This document shows, one piece after another, positions 1 to 7,333 of a stretch of DNA of 64,000 nt (position 1 is its first letter; every line of letters starts with the position of its first letter). Source of the DNA: an uncultured Clostridia bacterium (GTDB lineage: Bacteria > Bacillota > Clostridia > Christensenellales > CAG-314); NCBI GenBank assembly GCA_947629985.1, contig CANRFV010000007.1:16289-80288 (forward strand). The letters are read 5' to 3'. A program made the position numbers and the translations under genes. The notes under the pieces were generated by a model that worked only from the letters and a program-made list of their open reading frames with translations, was not told the origin of the DNA and searched no databases.

Positions 1-1185
1 AAGCACGTCTACGTACGTGGTGTAAGTTTTAATGCCCGCCATCATCTTTTGCGAAAGCGGCGCAATTCCGCTCTTGTCCATATACAAATATGTAACAAAT
101 TCGCACAATCCTTCGTCCAGCCAGGCGTCGGTTATCTGATTGTTGCCCACCACGCCGTAAAACCATTGGTGCGCCGTTTCGTGCGCTATCGCTTCGCGGT
201 ACGCCGACGAACCGCTTGTTATCATTGTAATGTTGGGATATTCCATTCCGCCGTAGCAAAATTCCGTTTCCGCAACGGACAGTTGGCGGTAGGGGTACTT
301 GCCCACGTTGGCGTTAAGCAATTGCATCATATCGCACGCGGTGGCAAGGCTTGTTTCGGGGTCGGTATCGGCGTAATAGTAGTAGTTTACTTCTATGCCG
401 TCCGTTTGACGGGTAAGTTTTTTGTATTGCTTAGACAATACCATTGCAAAGTCGCGCACGGCGTCGGCGCTGTAAGTGTACGTAACGTTGCCGTTTGCGC
501 TGTTCGCTTCCTGTATGTTTCCCGTTGCCGCCACGGTGTAGTCTTGCGGCAGGGTAATGGTAACGTTGTAATTGGCAACGTCGCTTACAAACGGATCGCC
601 AATGCAGTAGTAGGGTGTGCAACTGTATGCGCCGTTATCTATGTGGCACAGTATGGGGTAAAAATTGCCCAAATTTACCGTCGCGTCGGTGTAGCCCAGC
701 CTGTGCTTGATGTTGGCAAGCGTAACTTGGTAGGTCATTTCTATCGTGGTTTGCTCGTCGGGGTACAGCGTTTTGCCCAGCGGTACCGACAAAATGTCCA
801 TATCCGTGCCTTCCACGGTGTAAGCAACCGCAACGCCGTCCGCTTTTACGCTGTCCAGCGCAATGTCGCCGTAACTTTCGCCGTTGGGGTACGCCTGCGA
901 TTTGTATCCCGCGGGCACAACGCCGTTTTGCGCGTCCTGACGATATTGGTTGGCATATATGTGGAATTTTATCGCGTCCAGCGTGTTTTCGCTGCGATTG
1001 GTAATTTGCACGGTTTGCATAGCCGACAGCACGTGCGCGTTGTCGTCGTAGCCGGCAACAATGGTGTAAGTATCGCCGTTTTTTGTTGCGGTTTGCATTT
1101 TGTTTGCACTGCACCCCACAAGAGAACAGCACACCGCAGCGGCAACTATCAACAGCGCGGCAAATGTACACAGTAATTTTTTCAT
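1..1185 (-). CDS. M1-family (gluzincin) aminopeptidase, lipoprotein; C-terminus outside window
   Basis: Reading from the ATG at 1185, 395 codons stay open to the window edge. The N-terminus is a lipoprotein signal (MKKLLC..., hydrophobic stretch, lipobox LVGC near residue 25), so the enzyme should be anchored outside the membrane. The zinc site is HETAH followed 18 residues later by the glutamate in AWLDEG, the HExxH-18-E spacing of M1 peptidases. A GGMEYP motif stands where the family has GxMEN, the N-terminal amine-binding loop. The region before it resembles the M1 N-terminal beta domain. Start chosen because GGGAG lies 5 bases upstream of this ATG. It is divergent from a peptide-importer operon, so it may feed trimmed peptides to it (inference). 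The catalytic assignment is firm; substrate is unknown. Confidence 0.88.
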   Translation of the reverse strand, partial: MKKLLCTFAALLIVAAAVCCSLVGCSANKMQTATKNGDTYTIVAGYDDNAHVLSAMQTVQITNRSENTLDAIKFHIYANQYRQDAQNGVVPAGYKSQAYPNGESYGDIALDSVKADGVAVAYTVEGTDMDILSVPLGKTLYPDEQTTIEMTYQVTLANIKHRLGYTDATVNLGNFYPILCHIDNGAYSCTPYYCIGDPFVSDVANYNVTITLPQDYTVAATGNIQEANSANGNVTYTYSADAVRDFAMVLSKQYKKLTRQTDGIEVNYYYYADTDPETSLATACDMMQLLNANVGKYPYRQLSVAETEFCYGGMEYPNITMITSGSSAYREAIAHETAHQWFYGVVGNNQITDAWLDEGLCEFVTYLYMDKSGIAPLSQKMMAGIKTYTTYVDVL

Positions 1186-1209
1186 AAATTCTCCCAATGC
1201 GTTTATTTC

Positions 1210-1237
1210 TGTATACATTTTATGGCGGATCGTGTAA
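1210..1237 (-). promoter_or_regulatory. Weak candidate promoter for the M1 peptidase gene
   Basis: On the minus strand TTACAC (1237-1232) and TATACA (1215-1210) are separated by 16 bases, about 25 bases before the start codon. The match is imperfect and unsupported by other evidence. Confidence 0.3.
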
Positions 1238-1602
1238 CGTTATGCCACAACGGGTAACGCCGCGCGCACTTTGCGCATATATTAACGTATTGCGCTTGCG
1301 CTTGCGGCTCGTCGCATTGCTTGTCGCTCGCACGCGCGCTCGTATGCGGTTGCGTTTGCGGCGGCAAAACTCTTGTCGGCGTTGCGTAGGGCAACGCGCT
1401 TGCGGCGGCAGTAGTGCGTTTGCGCAAAAAAAATGCGCCTTGCGGTAAACAAGCGCGCGCAAAATGGGTGGTAATACAATGTTTTGTATAATCAAGGTAC
1501 ATATTTATAAAGCATTTTAAGGTAAATGTCAATACCAAAGCGTAATAAAAAAATAAAATTACATTTTTTCATTAAAAAATCTCAAAAAGTGCGTTCATAT
1601 AC

Positions 1603-1632
1603 TTGACGAAATGCGTTTTTCTATGGTAAAAT
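1603..1632 (+). promoter_or_regulatory. Candidate sigma-A promoter of first oligopeptide operon
   Basis: TTGACG (1603-1608) and TAAAAT (1627-1632) with an 18-base spacer in an AT-rich setting. It implies a 5' leader of roughly 320 bases before the binding-protein gene. Confidence 0.6.
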
Positions 1633-1887
1633 CATTGCATTATCAACTGAGAATAGTTTATCGCCAACTTGCTCGGCTCCGAAGGTTCTCGTCGTTGAAG
1701 CGTAGCCACTAATTTAATAATTACGGAGACTCGGAGTCGCTCCATGGTGTAATTGCTATTAAATGTGATAGTAAAGCCTTGTTGCGTGCCGAGTATTTTT
1801 ATTGTAATGGGCAACGCAAAATAAAAAGGTCAGGCGGTATTGATAAGCGCCCAATAAAGTATACACCTAATAAAAAGGTTAAGCAAC

Positions 1888-1955
1888 TCGATTGCAACTC
1901 GGGCATGAAGGACCCGATGCAAATAAATAAAAACTATTATATGGAGGAAAAAACA
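1888..1955 (+). promoter_or_regulatory. Conserved leader element with hairpin, copy 1
   Basis: These 68 bases are identical, on the opposite strand, to 20632-20565 in front of the second binding-protein gene. They hold a hairpin at 1892-1922: arms TTGCA/TGCAA and TCGGG/CCCGA with a two-base bulge, loop CATGAAGGA with a Shine-Dalgarno-like AAGGA. The real ribosome site TGGAGG follows at 1942-1947. An upstream block (1838-1881) is also conserved in the other operon. It could be a cis-regulatory RNA or the product of recent duplication. Confidence 0.6.
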
Positions 1956-1958
1956 ACA

Positions 1959-4640
1959 ATGAAAAATTGGAAAAGACTATTGATCATAGTGTTGGTTGTC
2001 TGCATGATGACCGGCGTGTTGACAATAGTTGCTGCGTGCAATAAAGATTGCGGTATCGGCAAACATACAGACGATAACCACGACGGAATTTGCGACGTAT
2101 GTAGTAAGGCAACTGTTTTCAAACACGTTGACGCAGATGGAGACAAAAAGTGCGACACTTGCGGAAAGGACATCGTTTACACGATGAACGATTACGTAAG
2201 CACCACACCTTCCAACTGGAATGAACTTAGTTCTACCGACGCAAACGATGACGCTATTATGGGTTACATCGGTTCGTCGTTCTTCGGTTACGACTTCAAA
2301 TTCGACGGTAACAAACGTAATGCAGACGGCACAATCAACGCCGCAGGTATTATCGACGGTGAATTCGAAGTTACTTACGAAGCGGCAACCGCTCTCGAAG
2401 ACGTAACGGAAGAATATGCGGAAGAATGGGATTATCTTACGGCTGCACAAGTTAAAGACGGCGGTTACATTTGGAAGATCACGTTGCGCGACGACCTTAA
2501 ATGGGACGACGGCACACCCATCAAAGCGCAAGACTTTGTGTACACGATGGAACAACAATTGGATCCCAACTTCCAACTTGAACGTGCAAGCGAATACTAC
2601 AACAACGCGGTAAAGATCCACAACGCAAAGAACTATTTGTATCAAGGACAAAAAGGTTGGTTTACCGGTCGTGCTTTCTCCGCTTACAGTGAAGATCTTG
2701 ACGATATGTTGATATTTAGTTTGGGTAATCCCGAAGAAAACGCCGCTTACAACGGAGTTGTTTGCGAAGTACGTACGGCTATAGGCTTCCCCGCAAATTA
2801 TACGGCGGAAATGGTGGCAAAATACCTTATTCAAAACGGTATTAACAACAAGGTCGACGCGACAGTAGAAGAAATTGTCGCTTTGGAAGGCAAAACCCTT
2901 GCCGAAATCAAGGCAGATCCCGCTATGGAAGCGACCTGGAAGAAAGTTCTTGCAAGTTGGCAAACGGAACCCAACGAAGAACTCGACTTCTTTGTTGTAA
3001 ACTACGAATATCCCGAAATGGACTTCAGTGAAGTTGGTATCTTTGCCGAAGGCGACTATGATATCGTATTGGTATGCGACAGCCCGATGCAATTCTTCAA
3101 AGATGACGGCACTCTGTCCTACTTGGCAGCTTACAACTTTGCCAGCCTGCCTCTTGTAAAGAAAGATCTGTATGAACAGTGCAAACACGAACCGCAAGCC
3201 GGTAGCACGCTGTGGACCACCACATACAACACTTCTCTCGAAACAAGCGCCAGCTGGGGTCCCTTCAAACTTACATACTTCCAAGCAGGCAGACAGTTCG
3301 AACTTTCTCGTAACGACAATTGGTACGGCTACGCCTTGGAAGAAAACAAAGGTTTGTATCCCGTTGACAAGATCGTAACGCAGGTAATCGAAACCGAAGC
3401 CAGTGCGCAATTGGCTTTCTGGAAAGGTCAAGTAGACAGCCTTGGTATCAGCGTAACCATTGCGGACGACTACAAGAACTCTCCGTATGCGATCTTCTCG
3501 CCGAGAGTTGCTACGTTCGGCGTACAAGTACAAGGTAACCTTGACGCTCTTGTAAAGAGCGGACGTAATAACGGTATACTTGCCATTCCCGAATTCCGTG
3601 AAGCGTTGTCGTTGAGCCTTGACAGAAACGAATACAACCGCAGACTGAGCACGGCTAACCAACCTTGCTTGGGCTTGATGGGCGAAGACTACTACTACGA
3701 CGTAGAAAACGGCGGCGTATATCGTTACAGCAAACAAGGTCAGGCTGCGTTGCTGCGTACTTACGGCTTTGAACAAAACGCTCAAGGTCAGTGGGTAGAC
3801 AGCGCAACAGGTACCGTATATGCGTCTCAGGACGAAGCGGTTGAAGCGATGACCGGCGTAAACCTTCCCCTTGCCAAAGAACTTGTAGAAAAAGCGTACA
3901 AAGAACTTGTTGACCACAAGGAAAAGTACAATTACGACGAAACTAAAAATATCGAAATTCAACTCGGCGCAGACTCTCCCGGCGAATCCGTAGACCGTAC
4001 GGTTACGTTTATGCAGGAATGGGTTGACAATTTGACTTCCGGCACCAGCCTTGAAGGCAAAGTAAAGATCACTTCTCGTACAGACCTTGGCGAAGAATGG
4101 GCAGAAAAATTCCGCGATGGTACTTATGAATTGAGCACAAGCGGTATCGGTAACGCTCCGTTTGACCCCTTCTATCTGATGGCTGCCCACTTGGGTAACC
4201 TGCCCCAAGGCTCAAGCGTATCGTATCACCTGTATTGGGACGTTACTGCGGAAGATCTTGCAATAGCCATACCCGAAGTTGAAGGCGACTATGATCTCAA
4301 AGGCGAAACAGCAACGTTCTCTGTTGCAGAATGGTACAACATCCTTAACAGTCAATCCCAAGTTGCCAATCTCGGCGCAGGATTCGCTCCCGCGGCAGTG
4401 CGTCTTGAAATCTTGGCAAGATTGGAAGAATGTATATTGAAACACTATTACACATTGCCCACCAGCCGTGGTATGACCGCTGCTCTTGGCAGTGCAAAAT
4501 GGAGTTACATCACCAAGACCTACAACACAATGTTGGGATTTGGCGGAATGAAGTATATGACATTCAACTACGCCGATGACGAATGGGCAGCATTCGTACA
4601 AATGTACGGCGGCGACCTGAGAGACTTCTACAAAGGTTAA
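1959..4640 (+). CDS. oppA: Oligopeptide ABC transporter substrate-binding lipoprotein (SBP_bac_5 type)
   Basis: 893 residues from the ATG at 1959; GGAGG lies 10-15 bases upstream. An upstream in-frame ATG at 1779 is rejected because it lies inside the leader and precedes the signal peptide. Signal peptide with lipobox IVAAC, so the mature protein is a membrane-anchored receptor. After the cysteine come two short repeats of the form H-x-D-x-[NG]-x-D-G-x-C-D-x-C (about residues 18-55), not part of the binding-protein fold. The family core follows, with WKITLRDDLKWDDGTP (the usual entry motif of class C peptide-binding proteins), a GPFKLTYF strand and an alternating Tyr/Asp-rich C-lobe. It is about 300 residues longer than typical OppA. 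First gene of the operon; a hairpin downstream probably keeps its transcript more abundant than the permease genes. Confidence 0.9.
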   Translation: MKNWKRLLIIVLVVCMMTGVLTIVAACNKDCGIGKHTDDNHDGICDVCSKATVFKHVDADGDKKCDTCGKDIVYTMNDYVSTTPSNWNELSSTDANDDAIMGYIGSSFFGYDFKFDGNKRNADGTINAAGIIDGEFEVTYEAATALEDVTEEYAEEWDYLTAAQVKDGGYIWKITLRDDLKWDDGTPIKAQDFVYTMEQQLDPNFQLERASEYYNNAVKIHNAKNYLYQGQKGWFTGRAFSAYSEDLDDMLIFSLGNPEENAAYNGVVCEVRTAIGFPANYTAEMVAKYLIQNGINNKVDATVEEIVALEGKTLAEIKADPAMEATWKKVLASWQTEPNEELDFFVVNYEYPEMDFSEVGIFAEGDYDIVLVCDSPMQFFKDDGTLSYLAAYNFASLPLVKKDLYEQCKHEPQAGSTLWTTTYNTSLETSASWGPFKLTYFQAGRQFELSRNDNWYGYALEENKGLYPVDKIVTQVIETEASAQLAFWKGQVDSLGISVTIADDYKNSPYAIFSPRVATFGVQVQGNLDALVKSGRNNGILAIPEFREALSLSLDRNEYNRRLSTANQPCLGLMGEDYYYDVENGGVYRYSKQGQAALLRTYGFEQNAQGQWVDSATGTVYASQDEAVEAMTGVNLPLAKELVEKAYKELVDHKEKYNYDETKNIEIQLGADSPGESVDRTVTFMQEWVDNLTSGTSLEGKVKITSRTDLGEEWAEKFRDGTYELSTSGIGNAPFDPFYLMAAHLGNLPQGSSVSYHLYWDVTAEDLAIAIPEVEGDYDLKGETATFSVAEWYNILNSQSQVANLGAGFAPAAVRLEILARLEECILKHYYTLPTSRGMTAALGSAKWSYITKTYNTMLGFGGMKYMTFNYADDEWAAFVQMYGGDLRDFYKG

Positions 4641-4669
4641 TGTAGATTGTTTGTAATACTCAGCACTTG

Positions 4670-4699
4670 ATAGCGGGGGTGCAAACGCACCCCCGCTAT
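4670..4699 (+). terminator. Intra-operon hairpin between oppA and oppB
   Basis: Perfect 13-bp stem (ATAGCGGGGGTGC at 4670-4682 with its complement at 4687-4699) and loop AAAC. No U-run follows, so it may act as a partial terminator or a 3' stabiliser giving more binding protein than permease. The second operon has a hairpin in the same gap. Confidence 0.6.
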
Positions 4700-4727
4700 T
4701 TAAGTAGTTACAAGGAGGAACAACTTT

Positions 4728-5735
4728 ATGTATATGTTCAAATACGTGCTTAAACGCTTGGCATTGATGTTGATGTGTTTTGCAATAATAATGCTTATGT
4801 GTTTTGTACTGATAAAAATGTTGCCCATTATTGTTACGGGAACGTTCGGCGTGGACACAAATATTCAGTATCTTAAATTGGAAGCACGCGGATACATAAC
4901 AAACTTGCGTTGGGAAGGCACGCGAATTGTCGGTTTTGACAAGGTACCCATACTAAAACAGCTGTGGCTATATCTTCAACGTATCTTCAGGGACGGGGAC
5001 TTCGGTATTGGCACAAGTATGCCGCAATACGAAGGCAAACCCGTGTGGGACGCATTTGTGTCCAGATTGCCCCCGACAATATTGATAAACATCTATTCCA
5101 GCCTGATAGGCGTACCTATCGGCTTGGGCTTGGGCATACTTGCCGCGCTTAAAAAGAACACTTGGATAGACCACGTAATAAGTACGGGCGTTATCGTGCT
5201 TATTTCGGTGCCGTCCATTGTTTACGCGCTGCTGATACTGTATGTGCTGTGCTTCAAGTTGCAACTGTTTCCGTTGCGAATGGACGCGGGAACCGACTAC
5301 CTTAGTTGGTCGATGTTCAAGAGTATGATGCCGGCAACGCTGTCGCTGTGCTTGGGCAGTATTGCGGGCTATGCGCGCTTTACCCGCGCCGAACTTACCG
5401 AAGTGCTTACAAGCGAATTTATGCTGCTTGCGCGCACAAAGGGACTTACCCGCGGGCAAGCGACTGTGCGCCACGCTATGCGCAACAGCATGGTGCCCAT
5501 CTTCCCCAGCATTTTGTCGGAATTTATTGCGGTTTTGTCGGGGTCGCTTATTATCGAGCAGATGTTCAGCATTCCCGGCGTGGGCAGACTGTATCTTGAC
5601 GCTATCAATGCCAAGGACTACGACTTCTTTATGTTGCTGTCGGGTTTCTACTGCTTGGTGGGACTTGCGGCAGGCATTGTTGTAGATATAAGTTACGGAT
5701 TTATCGATCCGCGTATCAGAATGGGGGCGAGATAA
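4728..5735 (+). CDS. oppB: Oligopeptide ABC transporter permease, OppB type
   Basis: 335 residues. N-terminal membrane segment (about 11-33), an extracytoplasmic stretch of about 65 residues, then the BPD_transp_1 core with about five more membrane segments. The coupling (EAA) loop reads LARTKGLTRGQATVRHAMRN, which docks on the ATPases. The end, GFIDPRIRMG, is the usual OppB C-terminus. AAGGAGG sits 9 bases before the ATG at 4728; a second in-frame ATG at 4734 is possible. oppC begins one base after the stop. It pairs with the OppC-type permease to form the channel for peptides delivered by the lipoprotein upstream. Confidence 0.93.
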   Translation: MYMFKYVLKRLALMLMCFAIIMLMCFVLIKMLPIIVTGTFGVDTNIQYLKLEARGYITNLRWEGTRIVGFDKVPILKQLWLYLQRIFRDGDFGIGTSMPQYEGKPVWDAFVSRLPPTILINIYSSLIGVPIGLGLGILAALKKNTWIDHVISTGVIVLISVPSIVYALLILYVLCFKLQLFPLRMDAGTDYLSWSMFKSMMPATLSLCLGSIAGYARFTRAELTEVLTSEFMLLARTKGLTRGQATVRHAMRNSMVPIFPSILSEFIAVLSGSLIIEQMFSIPGVGRLYLDAINAKDYDFFMLLSGFYCLVGLAAGIVVDISYGFIDPRIRMGAR

Positions 5736-5736
5736 T

Positions 5737-7329
5737 ATGGCAGAAATCAAAAATATCCCGCAGGAAAAATTTAAGTTTGTCGGCGACAAAAACCTGTCGC
5801 ACGACGTCAAGTTGGAAACAAAACCACGCAGTTATTTGCACGACGCTTTCAGCCGCTTTTGCAAAAACAAAGGTTCGGTTGTTGCCGCGTGCGTAATTGT
5901 GGTATTGGTTTTGTTTGCAATAATTACCCCGTGGTGTACGCCGTATCAGGTGTCGTACAACGACCCCAACTTTGCATTTGCATTGCCCAAATCGCATTTG
6001 TTTGAAAACACGAACTTTTGGGACGGCTGTGCGGTAAAGAGAGTGGGTTTTCACGACTTTATTATCAACTACGCTATCAGCACCGAACTTAACGACGCCA
6101 AGGAAGGCAACGGCGGACACAACGTTATCAAGAACGAAGAGTACGAAGTTGTAACCGACGACGCAAGCGGCTCTACGCTGTACGTGTATCGCGAAGACTC
6201 GTACCACAAATTGGGCACGATCTACAAACAGGTAAACGTAGAAGAATACGAAATGATACAAAAGTATCAGGACGAAACGGGCAATCAGGTAATTTACCCC
6301 ACCGTTCGTCCGAGCGATCGCCCCAAGGCAAGCCAGGACAACAACAACGCCAATTACTATTTCAAGACGCAAATGGTAAACAACAAGACGGAAATAGTGC
6401 TTGACGACAACGGCAACGTAATACCCGTTTATTGGCAGCAACCCGCTGCCGACATCAACGACGGATACCATTCGCTGCGTATCGAAGGACAGCAGGGTAT
6501 CCAACGCGACGGCACAACTTATTACAACGTTTACGCCAGAAATGTTGCCGGCGGCGACGTGGAATTGCGCATAAATTACTACGAGTATTACATTTTCAGA
6601 CACGCGTACGTGCTTAAAGACGGCATTACCGAACCGTACTTTGTGTTCGGCGCAACCGACTCGGGCAGAGATATACTTACGTGTCTGGCAAGCGGCGCTC
6701 GGTTCAGTTTTATATTTGCAATTGCCATTGCGGTTGTAAATATGTTCATCGGCGCAATATGGGGTGCGATTGCCGGCTACTACGGCGGAGCAATAGACCT
6801 TACAATGGAACGTATTACCGACGTATTGAGCGCTATTCCTATGATGATAGTTATTACTTTGCTTAAATATCACATGGAAGAAACCAGCCAAATACTTATA
6901 CTGTTCCTGGCGTTTATCGCAACGGGTTGGATAGGTATGGCAAGCACGGTGCGTATGCAGTTTTACCGTTTCAAAAACCAGGAATACGTACTTGCGGCGC
7001 GCACGTTGGGCGCAACGGATTGGCGGGTAATGTGGAAACACATCTTCCCCAACAGTTTGGGCACGCTTGTTACAAGTTGCGCGTTGGTAATTCCCAGCAT
7101 GATATTCTCGGAAACAAGCCTTACGTATTTGGGCATTATCAGCCTTACGTCGGGTAACATTACAAGCGTAGGTACGCTTATTGCCGCGGGACAACCGTTT
7201 TTGACAAGTTTCCCCCATATAGTTGCATTCCCGTCGGTATTTTTGGCGTTGCTTATGTTAAGTTTCAACCTATTTGGCAACGGATTGCGGGACGCATTCA
7301 ATCCTACGTTGCGAGGATCGGAGGGTTAA
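5737..7329 (+). CDS. oppC: Oligopeptide ABC transporter permease, OppC type, with large extracytoplasmic insert
   Basis: 530 residues, against about 300 for an ordinary OppC. A cytoplasmic N-terminus of about 46 residues leads to membrane segment 1 (about 47-66). Residues 68-304 then form a hydrophilic, Tyr/Asn/Asp-rich region with no recognised fold. The canonical entry to the permease core follows at 305-312 (GATDSGRD, usually GTDxxGRD), then five membrane segments and the coupling loop AARTLGATDWRVMWKHIFPN. By the family topology the insert lies outside the membrane, next to the binding protein. It does not resemble the insert in the second operon's OppC. Translation is coupled to oppB (1-base gap) and oppD follows 4 bases after the stop. 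Confidence 0.9.
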   Translation: MAEIKNIPQEKFKFVGDKNLSHDVKLETKPRSYLHDAFSRFCKNKGSVVAACVIVVLVLFAIITPWCTPYQVSYNDPNFAFALPKSHLFENTNFWDGCAVKRVGFHDFIINYAISTELNDAKEGNGGHNVIKNEEYEVVTDDASGSTLYVYREDSYHKLGTIYKQVNVEEYEMIQKYQDETGNQVIYPTVRPSDRPKASQDNNNANYYFKTQMVNNKTEIVLDDNGNVIPVYWQQPAADINDGYHSLRIEGQQGIQRDGTTYYNVYARNVAGGDVELRINYYEYYIFRHAYVLKDGITEPYFVFGATDSGRDILTCLASGARFSFIFAIAIAVVNMFIGAIWGAIAGYYGGAIDLTMERITDVLSAIPMMIVITLLKYHMEETSQILILFLAFIATGWIGMASTVRMQFYRFKNQEYVLAARTLGATDWRVMWKHIFPNSLGTLVTSCALVIPSMIFSETSLTYLGIISLTSGNITSVGTLIAAGQPFLTSFPHIVAFPSVFLALLMLSFNLFGNGLRDAFNPTLRGSEG

Positions 7330-7333
7330 GGCG

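Larger units (their letters stand above)
1186..1958. other. Intergenic region between divergent M1 peptidase and oligopeptide operon
   Basis: No convincing gene. 1280-1440 is low-complexity DNA rich in GCG/TTGCG runs. 1490-1600 is AT-rich. A good promoter lies at 1603-1632, followed by a leader of about 320 bases containing blocks shared with the leader of the second operon (1838-1881 and 1888-1955). Confidence 0.7.

Noticed and set aside
49..1176. Long open frame on the plus strand opposite the M1 peptidase
   Set aside because: It is antisense to a gene with catalytic motifs and gives no recognisable protein. Coding strands here rarely use TTA, CTA or TCA codons, which leaves long stop-free antisense frames.
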